A stretch of 64,000 nt of DNA from Tabrizicola caldifontis (GCF_004762095.1 NZ_SIJH01000005.1:1-64000); one strand, 5' to 3'; numbered from the stretch's first letter, positions 31,467 to 40,235 are shown. Translations and numbers: made by a program. The notes: generated by a model not told the origin, from the sequence alone.

Positions 31467-32855
31467 ATGATGAGCGGGCGGGTTCTCATAGTCGATGACG
31501 TGGCGACCAATCGCATCCTGTACAAGGCGCGGTTGGCTGCGGCATTCTATGAGCCGATCCTGGCTGCCGATGGCGCAGCTTGCCTGACCGCTGCCGTCGA
31601 ACAGCGGCCGGATCTCATCCTGCTTGATCTGGTCCTGCCCGACATCCCTGGCCATGAGGTTCTGCGCCGTCTGCGCGCCGATCCGCGCACCGCCGCGATT
31701 CCTGTCATCGTGCTTACCGCCACCCAGGACGCGGGGGAACGTCTGGCCGCATTTTCTGCCGGGGCGGACGATGTGATCGTGAAGCCTGCTGCCGATCAGG
31801 TCTTGCTTGCGAGGGTGCGCAACCTGCTGCGCGCAAGGGCTGACAACGATTTCCCGGCCGGCGGGACGCCGATCCCCGGTCTTGCCGAACCGGCGGCAAA
31901 GTTCGAGCCTGCGGCCAGCGTTGCGCTGGTCTCGTCCCGGATCGACGAGGCGCGGCGCCTGCAACGGGAGCTGTCAGGCGTCCTTCGCGGCCGCCTGCGG
32001 GTGCTGTCGCGGCCACAGGCCCTGGCCGAGGCGGCACAGTTTCCCGCGGGTGCCAGCGTGCCGGATGTGTTCATCGTGCGCGATGACGGAAGCGACGAGG
32101 CGGGTGCGCTGCGCTTCCTGTCCGAACTGAAAAGCCACCAGGCCACGCGGCATTCCGCTGTCTGTGTCCTTGGCCCGGTCGGCGAGGGGGACGATGCGGC
32201 GATGGCCTTCGATCTGGGCGCCGATGATGTGGTGGGCCCGAACGTCACGCCTGCAGAACTGGCCTTGCGCACCAGCAGCCTGGTGCGGCGCAAGCGTCAG
32301 GGCGACCGGCAACGTGCCCGCATGCAGGACAGCCTGCGCCTTGCGCTCGTCGATCCGCTGACCGGGCTTTACAACCGCCGCCACGCCATGCCGCAGCTTG
32401 AGGCCATCGCCGCCGCCGCTGCCGACACCGGCAGCCCCTTTGCGGTGATGGTGATCGACCTTGACCGCTTCAAGCTGGTCAATGACCAGCATGGCCATGC
32501 CGCAGGCGACCAGGTTCTGGTCGAGGTCGCGCGTCGGCTGACGGCCAATCTGCGATCCACCGATCTGCTGGCCCGCATCGGCGGGGAGGAGTTCCTGGTC
32601 GCTCTGCCCGACTGCTCGATGGCCGAGGCCCGGCGTGTGGCCGAACGTCTGTGCGAGGCGGTCGAGGAACTGCCTGTCCGGCTGGCCTCGCGGCAGCGCC
32701 TTTCGGTCACGGTTTCGATCGGTGTGGCGGCGGCGAACCCGCGGCTGCATCAGCCCATCGCTGCCGAGAAGGTGGTGGAACAGGCCGACCTGGCCTTGCT
32801 TGATTCCAAGGGGGCAGGGCGCAACCAGGTCACCTATCGCCTGTCAGCCGCCTGA
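31467..32855 (+). CDS. pleD: Response regulator with GGDEF output (PleD-like diguanylate cyclase)
   Basis: Makes cyclic di-GMP in the cytosol under control of phosphorylation. A 462-aa protein: receiver 1 (1-120, phospho-acceptor Asp in LLDLVLP about residue 54, Lys in VKPAA), a receiver-like second domain (145-280, degenerate, no clear acceptor Asp), and GGDEF domain (295-460). The active site reads GGEEF. The inhibitory RxxD motif (RSTD) lies 5 residues before it, so product inhibition is expected. No histidine kinase is beside it. The start shown is the first of two ATG codons. Confidence 0.92.
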   Translation: MMSGRVLIVDDVATNRILYKARLAAAFYEPILAADGAACLTAAVEQRPDLILLDLVLPDIPGHEVLRRLRADPRTAAIPVIVLTATQDAGERLAAFSAGADDVIVKPAADQVLLARVRNLLRARADNDFPAGGTPIPGLAEPAAKFEPAASVALVSSRIDEARRLQRELSGVLRGRLRVLSRPQALAEAAQFPAGASVPDVFIVRDDGSDEAGALRFLSELKSHQATRHSAVCVLGPVGEGDDAAMAFDLGADDVVGPNVTPAELALRTSSLVRRKRQGDRQRARMQDSLRLALVDPLTGLYNRRHAMPQLEAIAAAAADTGSPFAVMVIDLDRFKLVNDQHGHAAGDQVLVEVARRLTANLRSTDLLARIGGEEFLVALPDCSMAEARRVAERLCEAVEELPVRLASRQRLSVTVSIGVAAANPRLHQPIAAEKVVEQADLALLDSKGAGRNQVTYRLSAA

Positions 32856-32859
32856 CATC

Positions 32860-33333
32860 TCAGTTCCCGGACCGTCGGCGCAGGCCCTTTTCCAGCCGGT
32901 CGGCAAAGGCACGACGCTGGGCATCCGACATTTCCAGAAGCCGCCGCGCGATCAGCTCGCGGCCAAGGGCCAGCCGGTCGGCCATACGCACCTCGATGGC
33001 CGCCAGCGCGGCCTGCATGGCGTCGGCATCGAACGGGCTGGTGCGAAGGGCCACAAGCAGTGTGGCGAATTCCTCTTGCGTCGCCGCCCTTGCCTCGCGG
33101 AAGCCGGGGGCACGGTCCTGCAACGCCTTGCGAAGGGCGCGGCGGTCCTGCGCATCCAGCGCTTCGCTGAACGGCCCGAAGGACAGATCGCGCGGCATCC
33201 GGTCGCGAGGTGGGCCTTCCCTGACCCAGGCCCCAAGCGCCAGGCCCGCAACCGTCAGGTTTAGCGCCACCGAAATCGCCAGCGCAATCTTGATCCAGCG
33301 TGATGCGCCAATGCCTTCTGCCGGCTTTGCCAT
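32860..33333 (-). CDS. Periplasmic heavy-metal-sensor-like protein (Metal_resist/CnrX type)
   Basis: A 157-aa membrane-anchored protein: cytosolic N-terminus, one helix (about residues 13-36), then a helical, Arg/Ala/Leu-rich periplasmic domain (45-150). It resembles the CnrX/ZraP-like Metal_resist family, whose sensors pair with an ECF sigma factor. No His or Cys is present in the domain, so the usual metal ligands are missing and the signal may not be a metal. It is last in the leftward sigma factor unit, 3 bp after the membrane protein gene. Confidence 0.65.
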   Translation of the reverse strand: MAKPAEGIGASRWIKIALAISVALNLTVAGLALGAWVREGPPRDRMPRDLSFGPFSEALDAQDRRALRKALQDRAPGFREARAATQEEFATLLVALRTSPFDADAMQAALAAIEVRMADRLALGRELIARRLLEMSDAQRRAFADRLEKGLRRRSGN

Positions 33334-33336
33334 GAC

Positions 33337-33675
33337 TCAGCCCTCCGTCATCAGGAAGTCGGTCGAAGGGAACAGGTCCACCGTCTCGGCTGAGGCGACC
33401 CCGCCGGTCAGGTAGTCGACTGTCGCGGGGTCGAGGTAGCCGACCACAAGGCCCACGATCAGGAAGGAACACACCCCGGCCAGGACCGGACCGCCGCCGA
33501 AGGCCTGAGCGAGGCGCGCAAGCCAGCCCACCCGCGGCGCGTCTTGCATCATGACCGGTGCCAGTACCTGTTCGCCGAGCGCATCGGCCAGAACCCGGTC
33601 CATCAGTCCTGGCGAGGGCTTGGGCCGCGTTCGGGCGGCCATGTCCAGCAGATCATCCAGATCCCTATCCCGCAT
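33337..33675 (-). CDS. Small membrane protein, probable anti-sigma factor
   Basis: A 112-aa protein with an acidic cytosolic N-terminus (about 1-62, Asp/Glu with Leu heptads at the start), one membrane helix (VLAGVCSFLIVGLVVGYL, about 63-80) and a short periplasmic tail. Size and build suit a CnrY-type or ZAS-like anti-sigma, without the zinc His-Cys motif. The start overlaps the sigma factor stop; 33675 is chosen, but 33684 and 33690 are close alternatives. It lies directly behind the sigma gene, the usual place for an anti-sigma. Confidence 0.6.
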   Translation of the reverse strand: MRDRDLDDLLDMAARTRPKPSPGLMDRVLADALGEQVLAPVMMQDAPRVGWLARLAQAFGGGPVLAGVCSFLIVGLVVGYLDPATVDYLTGGVASAETVDLFPSTDFLMTEG

Positions 33676-34273
33676 CGCGGTCATCCTCATATCCCAGCGC
33701 CGATTTCTGCCCTGCAAGTGCATTGGACAAGGCCCTCTTGCCCCGCGCAGTCAGGCTTTCCACAGCCTCGACCCCGATCTCCATCACGGCGGCGATCTCG
33801 GGGTTCGAAAGCCCCTCGATATGCCGCAGCACCACGGCCTGACGCTGCCGGTCGGGCAGTCCGGCCAGTGCCGCCTCAAGCGCGGCCAGTCGGCGGGCAT
33901 CCTGAAGCCGTCCGTCGGGGCTTGGCGCCCCGTCCACGGGCTCTGGCGCGGCGTCAAGCCCCACCTGCCCCTTCCGCCGCACCGACCGCTGCCGGTCGAT
34001 GCACAGGTTCGTGGCGACCCGATAGGCCCAGGTCGTCACCTTCGTCTCGCCTTGCCGCCAGTCGCGCGCCACGCGCCACAGCCGCAGCATGGTTTCCTGC
34101 ACCACATCCTCGGCCTCGGCCCGGTCGCCACCCAGCATCCGCACGGCATAGGCCAGGATGCGGGGGGTGATGCGCTGGGTCAAAGCCAGTGCCGCGTGAC
34201 GGTCTCCATTCGCATAGAGCACCATCAGTGCCTCGTCCGAGGTGTCGCTGTCCGCATCATAGGCCATTGTCAT
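33665..34273 (-). CDS. ECF-type RNA polymerase sigma factor
   Basis: A 202-aa sigma-70 family factor. Region 2 (about residues 20-90) has DVVQETMLRLWR and the RVATNLCID core. Region 4 (about 125-185) has LPDRQRQAVVLRHIEGLSNPEIAAVMEIGVEAVESLTARGKRAL, shown here only as a description of its helix-turn-helix. It begins 44 nt after the EF-hand gene stop, so both are likely co-transcribed. Target promoters are unknown, and autoregulation from the 34816-35009 gap would be usual. Confidence 0.93.
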   Translation of the reverse strand: MTMAYDADSDTSDEALMVLYANGDRHAALALTQRITPRILAYAVRMLGGDRAEAEDVVQETMLRLWRVARDWRQGETKVTTWAYRVATNLCIDRQRSVRRKGQVGLDAAPEPVDGAPSPDGRLQDARRLAALEAALAGLPDRQRQAVVLRHIEGLSNPEIAAVMEIGVEAVESLTARGKRALSNALAGQKSALGYEDDRDAG

Positions 34274-34317
34274 GCTGCAAGGGGTCTAGCCTGTCCGGTG
34301 GCCGGGACAAAGCCCGA

Positions 34318-34815
34318 TCAGTTCCAGTCGTGGCCCATCATGCCCTGCTTGCGCTTCTTGCCCATCCGTTGGCCGGCGGCCTCGAGTTCCTCTTTCGAGA
34401 TCAGCCCGTCACCATCGCTATCGAGACGCGAAAAGGCCATTTCGGCTGGGCCCTTGCCCATTTCCTCCAGCGAAAGTCTGCCGTCGCCGGTGACGTCGCG
34501 CCGTTGCAGCATCCGGTCGGCACGCTGGCCCATGCGTTCGGTCATCATGGCCATCTGGTGCGCCGCGATCTCGTCGCGGTCCAGAACCCCGTCGCCGTTC
34601 GCATCGGCCGCGGTGAACATCGCCTCGCGGTGGGCGGCCAGTTCTGTCGGCGAAATCTTGCCGTCGCCGTCCGTGTCGATCCCGTCGAACATCTGCAGAA
34701 GCATCGCGCCAGGGCCGGGGCCGCGGCCTGGCCCCATGTCGGCCAGCGCGGCCGTGGCGACGGCTGACCCGATCAGGGCAAGCGCAACAAGGGTGGTCTT
34801 GGTTCGTGCAGGCAT
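34318..34815 (-). CDS. Secreted EF-hand protein with four calcium sites
   Basis: A 165-aa protein: signal peptide (about residues 1-25) and four EF-hand loops, DTDGDGKISPTE, DANGDGVLDRDE, DVTGDGRLSLEE and DSDGDGLISKEE, spaced about 30 residues. All have Asp at positions 1, 3 and 5 (the third has Thr at 3) and Glu at 12, so calcium binding is expected. ATG at 34815 has GGAG 6 nt before it. It is the first gene of the sigma factor unit. In the neighbouring CnrX-like design the EF-hand protein could be the sensor partner or an output gene; which one is not shown. Confidence 0.85.
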   Translation of the reverse strand: MPARTKTTLVALALIGSAVATAALADMGPGRGPGPGAMLLQMFDGIDTDGDGKISPTELAAHREAMFTAADANGDGVLDRDEIAAHQMAMMTERMGQRADRMLQRRDVTGDGRLSLEEMGKGPAEMAFSRLDSDGDGLISKEELEAAGQRMGKKRKQGMMGHDWN

Positions 34816-35009
34816 GGTCATCTCCATTTCCAGGCCGCTTTCCAGGGCCCTTCTGCGCATTCTCACGTCCGGCTTCCGCCATTCCGTCGCAAATCTTTGC
34901 GACATCGGGACACAGGGGCCGACTGCCCCCTTTTCCCTGCCCTGCCCGCGGCGCTAATGTCCCGGCCCTGTCCGGCGGGGCGAGTCCCGCCTTTGCGAAA
35001 GTCCGTCCG

Positions 35010-35426
35010 ATGTGCCCTGTCGATACTGCCGTCCCTGTCTTTCCTGCGTTGGAGGATGATCGCCCCGTCCGCACTGCCCTGTTGCGTGGCTGGCGGCGGC
35101 GTTGTCCGAAATGCGGGGCGGGGCCCATGCTGCGCGGCTATCTGACCGTGCGCGATACCTGCCCGGTCTGTGGCGAGGCCCTGCACCACCACCGCGCCGA
35201 CGACGGGCCTGCCTATCTGACGATTCTGATCGTCGGCCACCTGATGGCGCCCCTCCTGATGGTGGTCTTCACCACCTGGCGGCCCGAGCCTCTGACGCTG
35301 GCCGCGATCTTCACCGTGGGCACCGTCGCGCTGTCGCTGTATCTTCTGCCGCGGCTGAAGGGGGCGATGGTGGCGTTGCAATGGGCCAAGCGGATGCACG
35401 GTTTCGGTTCCAGCCCCGATGTCTGA
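35010..35426 (+). CDS. DUF983 family protein
   Basis: A 138-aa inner-membrane protein: N-terminal zinc-ribbon-like Cys pairs CPKCG (about residues 31-35) and CPVCG (about 51-55), then HHHRADDGPAYL (about 59-70) and two membrane helices (about 73-91 and 99-117). Family function is unknown. Some DUF983 proteins sit beside cytochrome oxidase genes, but not here. It overlaps the NUDIX start by 8 bp, so the two are coupled. Confidence 0.85.
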   Translation: MCPVDTAVPVFPALEDDRPVRTALLRGWRRRCPKCGAGPMLRGYLTVRDTCPVCGEALHHHRADDGPAYLTILIVGHLMAPLLMVVFTTWRPEPLTLAAIFTVGTVALSLYLLPRLKGAMVALQWAKRMHGFGSSPDV

Positions 35427-36027
35427 ACCGATCCGCCCCGCGGCTACCGTGATTCTGACGCTCAGGGGTCATGAGGGTCCGCAGGTCCTGATGGGCCAGC
35501 GTGGGGCCGGGGCGGTGTTCATGCCGTCGAAATTCGTCTTTCCCGGTGGCGGGATCGACCCGGAGGATCACACTGCGCCGCAGCGCGGCTGGCTGGCAGT
35601 GGACTGCGCCCGCCGCCTTGCGCTGCTGACGCCCGAGGACGCCCCCGCCCCGGATGTTACCGTCGCCGCCGCCCTGCGCGAACTGCGCGAGGAAACCGGA
35701 TTGCGCCTTTCCGGCCCGCGCCAGGGCGGCCTGCGTTTCGTGTTCCGCGCGATCACACCGCCCGGCCGTCCGCGCCGCTTTGATGCGCGTTTCCTCTTGG
35801 CCGATGCCGATGACCTGGACGGCGACCCCGAGGATTTCGCTGCCGCCTCGGGCGAACTTTCGCATCTTGGTTGGTTGCCTCTGGCGCAGGCCCGCGCACT
35901 GGACCTGCCCTTCGTGACCGAGGTGGTGCTGGCAGAGGTTGCCGCCCTATTGGCCGGAGGCGATCAGCCCGGTGTGCCGTTCTTCGACAACTCTGGCCCC
36001 ACGCCGCAGTTCCGGCGTCTCGTCTGA
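35419..36027 (+). CDS. NUDIX hydrolase
   Basis: Hydrolyses a nucleoside-diphosphate-linked substrate. The 202-aa protein has the NUDIX helix: Ala-Leu-Arg-Glu-Leu-Arg-Glu-Glu-Thr-Gly-Leu (about residues 82-92), and PGGGIDPEDH before it (about 42-51). A long insertion between those two and the CoA-type flank suggest the ADP-ribose/CoA branch, but no substrate is certain. Its last 81 bp overlap the convergent desaturase gene. It is coupled to DUF983. Confidence 0.85.
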   Translation: MSEPIRPAATVILTLRGHEGPQVLMGQRGAGAVFMPSKFVFPGGGIDPEDHTAPQRGWLAVDCARRLALLTPEDAPAPDVTVAAALRELREETGLRLSGPRQGGLRFVFRAITPPGRPRRFDARFLLADADDLDGDPEDFAAASGELSHLGWLPLAQARALDLPFVTEVVLAEVAALLAGGDQPGVPFFDNSGPTPQFRRLV

Positions 36028-36939
36028 CGTCACGGCGCCGCCCTTGTCCACCGGCCAGATCGGGTGCGGCACCGGATCCTTGGCGCGGAACAAATACTGG
36101 CGGAAGATCTCGGCATAGTTCCGGTAGCGGTAGCCTTCGTTTCGCCGCAGGTAATGTTCGCGGTTGGCGAAATACATCCCTGGCAGGCGATACCACGGCA
36201 CGTTCGGGTGCATGTGGTGGACAACATGGAAATTGTTATTCAGGAACAGAAGCGAAAGCGGGCCACGGCTTTCGATTATGACGGTCCGCGCCCGGGCCGC
36301 CTCGTGCGCGCGGTGTTCCAGGTAGGTGCGGATCTTCAGCAGGCTCCAGCCCAGATAGGCCGCGACCAGCCACGCCCAAACCGGCATCGGCACCCAGGCC
36401 AGCCACAGAAGCACCAGTGCCACACCTGGCACATGCAGCGCCCAGGCCAGCCAGACCCGCCGGTCGCCGCGGCGCATTGCCGCCAGATCGCCCGTGACCA
36501 GCGCCCAGGTGGAAATCGCCGGGCCGACCAGCATGCGCCCGGCCAGCGTGTTGTTGAAACGCAGCAGAGCTCGCACCGGCATCGGCAGCCGCGCCCACAC
36601 CGCCGGATCGAGGTAGTTCGATTCAGGGTCGTCATAGGGGTCGGTCAGCGCTGGGTCGAAGTGGTGCTGTAGATGCGTGTCCTTGAACCGCAGGTAAGGC
36701 ACGAAGAACGTCAACCCCGGAAAGACCAGCGCCTCGGACAGTGTCTGGTTGCGGAACGGGTGGCCGTGCAGCACCTCGTGCGTCAGCGAGGAAAACTGCC
36801 CGATGGCCAGTGCGGCAGCCAGGATGGCAAGGGTGGGTGACAGCTGCCACAGCACGGTGCTGGCCAGCGCCCAAAGCGCATAGGTGGCGGCAAAGACGAT
36901 CAGGGTGGGCCATTCGACGGCCCGGGTCGCAGTCTGCAA
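35947..36939 (-). CDS. Fatty acid desaturase
   Basis: A membrane di-iron desaturase of about 330 aa. Three His boxes are intact: HEVLHGH (about residues 53-59), HLQHH (about 90-94) and HVVHHMH (about 240-246), with membrane helices between. TTG at 36939 is chosen because GGGG lies 6 nt before it and no better start exists. ATG codons upstream would place the start inside the divergent XRE gene. The 3' end runs 81 bp into the convergent NUDIX gene. The XRE gene beside it probably controls it. Confidence 0.88.
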   Translation of the reverse strand: MQTATRAVEWPTLIVFAATYALWALASTVLWQLSPTLAILAAALAIGQFSSLTHEVLHGHPFRNQTLSEALVFPGLTFFVPYLRFKDTHLQHHFDPALTDPYDDPESNYLDPAVWARLPMPVRALLRFNNTLAGRMLVGPAISTWALVTGDLAAMRRGDRRVWLAWALHVPGVALVLLWLAWVPMPVWAWLVAAYLGWSLLKIRTYLEHRAHEAARARTVIIESRGPLSLLFLNNNFHVVHHMHPNVPWYRLPGMYFANREHYLRRNEGYRYRNYAEIFRQYLFRAKDPVPHPIWPVDKGGAVTSDETPELRRGARVVEERHTGLIASGQ

Positions 36940-37035
36940 GATGATCCCCGGAAATATGACTCTGGCGTCAAGGGTAGCAAAGCCCCCGATGGAGCGGAAT
37001 TCGGGATATTGTCTACCAAAGGCGACGCGTGATGC

Positions 37036-37041
37036 TATAAA
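37036..37041 (+). promoter_or_regulatory. -10 of a possibly leaderless XRE transcript
   Basis: TATAAA ends 7 nt before the XRE ATG at 37049, so the mRNA could begin at the start codon. The repeat TTGTCTA (37009-37015) and TAGACAA (37062-37068) straddles the -10 and start. Confidence 0.4.
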
Positions 37042-37048
37042 CAAACGC

Positions 37049-37915
37049 ATGATGGATAAAATAGACAAGCGCGATCGTGCCCCCGTCTTTCGCGCCCGTT
37101 TGGCCGAGGCGATGGCCGCGCGCGGCATCACCCAGGCTGCACTTGCCCGCGCAACCGGGGTGGACCGGTCCACCATCTCGGCCCTGTTGCAGCCGGGCAC
37201 GCGCCTGCCGAACGCCCAGCTTGCCGCGGACTGCGCGCGCGCACTGGGAATCAGTGCCGACTGGCTGCTGGGCCTGTCAGGCCGGCCCGAGCCCATCGCC
37301 GACCTGCTGGCCGCATCGCTGACCCTGACCGAGGCGCCGCGTGCGTTGATCGACGAACGCATCTTCGCCTGGCATCAGGAAGCGGCGGGCTACAAGATCC
37401 GCCATGTGCCCGCCACGCTGCCCGACATGCTGAAGATCCGCGGCGTGGTGGAATGGGAATACGAGCCGCAGCTGGGGCGCACCGCCGAACAGGCGATCGG
37501 CGCCTTCGAGGATCGCCTTGCCTGGATGCGTGGCGCTGGGTCAGATTACGAAATCGCGCTGCCCGTTCATGAACTTAGGGCATTTGCCACGGGCACCGGC
37601 TATTACGAGGGGCTGTCTGCTGACCTGCGCCTCGCACAGCTGCGACATCTGCAGACGCTTTGCGCACAGCTTTATCCGTCGCTTCGCCTGTGCCTGTTCG
37701 ATGCGCGCAAGCTGTTTTCCGCCCCCGTCACCATCTTCGGCCCGCTTCTGGCGGTGATCTACCTTGGTGGGCATTATCTTGCGTTCCGCGACACGGCTCG
37801 GGTCGAGACGATCACCCAGCATTTCGACCTTCTGGTGCGCGAGGCAGATGTCGGTGCGCGCGACATGCCCGCGCATCTTGATGCGCTTTGCGCGCGGGTG
37901 GGCGAGAGTCGCTGA
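37049..37915 (+). CDS. XRE-family regulator with extended C-terminus
   Basis: A 288-aa DNA-binding protein: XRE helix-turn-helix (about residues 23-72, with TQAALARATGVDRSTISALL) and a C-terminal domain of about 200 residues with a conserved Trp-His region and mixed alpha/beta build but no named domain. Such regulators often sense small ligands. It is divergent from the desaturase, so control of that gene and of itself is likely. ATG at 37049 is one of two, 3 bp apart. Confidence 0.85.
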   Translation: MMDKIDKRDRAPVFRARLAEAMAARGITQAALARATGVDRSTISALLQPGTRLPNAQLAADCARALGISADWLLGLSGRPEPIADLLAASLTLTEAPRALIDERIFAWHQEAAGYKIRHVPATLPDMLKIRGVVEWEYEPQLGRTAEQAIGAFEDRLAWMRGAGSDYEIALPVHELRAFATGTGYYEGLSADLRLAQLRHLQTLCAQLYPSLRLCLFDARKLFSAPVTIFGPLLAVIYLGGHYLAFRDTARVETITQHFDLLVREADVGARDMPAHLDALCARVGESR

Positions 37916-37989
37916 TCCAGCCCTGACGGCCTGTCCTGGCCGACCTCGGACAGGATCGGCCGATAGATGGGCAAGTACGCCCGAATGCG

Positions 37990-38490
37990 TCAGAACGGGC
38001 GCAAGCCGCCAGGCACATAGCCGTTGAACTCGAATATCTCGCGCGCGGCGCTCAGCCGGTCGGGCGAAATCGTGCCCCGGTCCAGCACGAAACCGAACCG
38101 GCCCGACGGCGTGCCGATCGCCAAAGTCCGGTAGCCCGAGTCGACCCACAGCACCCACCAGACCTCCTGCCCCTCGACAGCCAGCCGCCCGGGCCCTACC
38201 GGGCGGGCCAAGGCAGCGACCGGCTGAGTCTTGCCGTCCAGACACAATGTTCCGCGCAGCGCGTAGCCCCCTGCTGCGGGTATCACCTCCAGCTCGCCTG
38301 AGGCACATCCGCCCGGCCGGACGGCATATCCCGCCACCTGCTGCCACCTTCCGGCAATCCGATCGGGCGCAAAGGCGGCGGCTGACCAGATCGGCACATC
38401 GGCCTGACGGAAACCCGCAACCCGCTGCGGTGAGGTTACGCAGGCAGCCAGCATCAGGGCCGCCAGCAGGGCAGGGATCACTCGATGCAT
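37990..38490 (-). CDS. Lipoprotein with lipocalin-like domain
   Basis: A 166-aa outer-membrane lipoprotein: signal with lipobox Leu-Ala-Ala-Cys (Cys17) and a beta-rich body with Gly-Arg-Trp (GRWQQVAGY, about residues 47-55), the lipocalin-like start, then LWVDSGYRTLAIGTPSGRFGFVLDR (about 115-139). It resembles Blc-type lipocalins only loosely. ATG at 38490 is inside the last codons of the upstream gene, so the two are coupled. Confidence 0.7.
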   Translation of the reverse strand: MHRVIPALLAALMLAACVTSPQRVAGFRQADVPIWSAAAFAPDRIAGRWQQVAGYAVRPGGCASGELEVIPAAGGYALRGTLCLDGKTQPVAALARPVGPGRLAVEGQEVWWVLWVDSGYRTLAIGTPSGRFGFVLDRGTISPDRLSAAREIFEFNGYVPGGLRPF

Positions 38491-39071
38491 TCTGTCGCCC
38501 GCATCCCGTTGTCCAGCAGCACCTCGTGGCAGCCGATCAGCGGCTTGAACGGTGCGCATGTGCCCGACCTGGCCAGGCAGGCGCCCTCGCACTGGCTGCT
38601 TCGGCTGCATTGCCTGCCCGCATCCCCCGTCGAGAAGACGCAGGTTCGCAACTGGCCGGTTATGCCGATGGGCACCCAGCGCCCCTTGCGCCTTTCGCAG
38701 GCCAACTGGGCCTCTGACTTCTGGATTTCTGGCACTTCGGCCACTGGTTCGGGCAGGGTCATATCCGCCGCGGTGGGCGGGGGGGCGGATGCAGGGGTGT
38801 CTGCCGGGGCGGCCGACGCTGCCGGTTGCGGGCTGGACGCGGGACCGGGTCCGGTCACAGCGGCACTGGCCTGTGTCTGCACCGCGGAACCTGCGGTCTG
38901 GCTGTCATCCAGTGCGGTGACCTCGATCGCGCCGCCGGTCACCGCGTTCGGTGTCACATCGGCCGACTGCCCGCCCCCGCCCGGCGGCGACAGCTGGCAC
39001 CCCTGCACCACAAGCGACAGGCCAAGGGCCAGCATCAGGCGGAAAAGCACAGGTCGGGTCGGACGGGGCAT
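38478..39071 (-). CDS. Pro/Ala-rich lipoprotein with Cys-rich C-terminus
   Basis: A 197-aa lipoprotein: lipobox Val-Val-Gln-Gly-Cys (Cys25), a disordered Ala/Pro/Ser linker (about 30-115), then a compact C-terminal part with eight Cys (about 125-195) including CSRSSQCEGAC. The family is unknown. The Cys number suits disulfide pairs in the periplasm. It overlaps the next gene by 13 bp; both are leftward and lie after the aldo/keto reductase by a 59-bp gap. Confidence 0.65.
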   Translation of the reverse strand: MPRPTRPVLFRLMLALGLSLVVQGCQLSPPGGGGQSADVTPNAVTGGAIEVTALDDSQTAGSAVQTQASAAVTGPGPASSPQPAASAAPADTPASAPPPTAADMTLPEPVAEVPEIQKSEAQLACERRKGRWVPIGITGQLRTCVFSTGDAGRQCSRSSQCEGACLARSGTCAPFKPLIGCHEVLLDNGMRATECIE

Positions 39072-39130
39072 CGCGCTCCTTCGGGTCGCGTCCGAGATGT
39101 GCCCCGATCCGGCCCGTGCCGCAAGCCCCG

Positions 39131-40171
39131 TCAGTAGGGCGCCGGGAAGGCACGGTGGGTTTCCGCGATTTCCTCCAGCACCTCTGACGAAAGTGTGATC
39201 CCTGCGGCGCCGATATTGGTGCGCAACTGATCCAGCGTCGTAGCTCCGATGATCGGGATGGTGGTGAAGGGCCGTGTCCGGCAGAAGGCAATCGCCATCT
39301 GGCAGGGATCCAGCCCGTGGCGCCCTGCGATCCCCAGATAGGCCGCCACGGCGGGAAAGACCTGCGGCGTGACCCGTCCGCCAAGATCAGGGTTCACGCT
39401 GCGGCGCGAGCCTTCGGGGATCACGTCTCCGGCGTACTTGCCCGACAACAGGCCCGTTGCCAGGGGCGAGAAGGCCAGAAGCGGCATGTCCTCGACGATG
39501 GAGAGCTCGGCCCAGTCGGTGTCGAACTGCCGGCACAGCAGCGAATATTCGTTCTGCACCGTCGCCATGCGCGGCAGGCCAAGGCTGTCGGCCAGGTGCA
39601 GCCAGCGCGCCGCCCCCCAGACGCTTTCGTTCGACAGGCCGATCGCCCGGATCTTGCCTTCCGCCACCAGAGCCTGCGCCGTGGTCAGGATATCAGTCAT
39701 GTTCGCCGTTTCGGCGGCCTTGTCTATGCCGGTCGGGGCATAGCGCCACATCTGGCGGAAGTGATAGCTGCCCCGGTTCGGCCAGTGCAGCTGGTAAAGG
39801 TCGATGTAGTCGGTCCGCAGGCGTTTGAGGCTGGCCTCGCAGGCGGCCCGCAGTGTTGCGCCGGTGATCGGCTGGCCGGGGCGGATGATCTGGCCCTTGC
39901 CCGCGATCTTGGTTGCGATCACCAGCCGGTCGCGCCCGCCGCGCGCGGCAAGCCAGCTACCGATGATTTCTTCCGTGCGGCCCACCGTTTCGGCCCGCAC
40001 CGGGTTTACCGGATACATCTCGGCCGTGTCCCAGAAGGTCACGCCGTGATCCAGCGCCAGATCGGCCTGGGCGTGGCCCTCGGCTTCCGTGTTCTGCGTG
40101 CCCCAGGTCATCGTGCCGAGACACAGTTCGGAAACCGTCAGGCCGGTCTTGCCAAGGGTCAGGGTCTTCAT
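39131..40171 (-). CDS. Aldo/keto reductase (Tas-like)
   Basis: A 346-aa NADPH-dependent reductase. Active-site residues fit the aldo/keto reductase fold: Asp in FWDTAEMYP with Tyr (about residues 47-55), Lys in TKIAG and His in QLHWPNRG (about 128-135). It resembles Tas of E. coli in length and the long loop after the His. The substrate is unknown. Start ATG at 40171 has a GGAGG just before it. It stands between the lipoproteins and the divergent imuA. Confidence 0.85.
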   Translation of the reverse strand: MKTLTLGKTGLTVSELCLGTMTWGTQNTEAEGHAQADLALDHGVTFWDTAEMYPVNPVRAETVGRTEEIIGSWLAARGGRDRLVIATKIAGKGQIIRPGQPITGATLRAACEASLKRLRTDYIDLYQLHWPNRGSYHFRQMWRYAPTGIDKAAETANMTDILTTAQALVAEGKIRAIGLSNESVWGAARWLHLADSLGLPRMATVQNEYSLLCRQFDTDWAELSIVEDMPLLAFSPLATGLLSGKYAGDVIPEGSRRSVNPDLGGRVTPQVFPAVAAYLGIAGRHGLDPCQMAIAFCRTRPFTTIPIIGATTLDQLRTNIGAAGITLSSEVLEEIAETHRAFPAPY

Positions 40172-40235
40172 CTTGCCTCCATTCTACTCGCCCAAGCTAG
40201 GCCGGATATGTCACGGGGCAAAGGCCCGGACTTGA

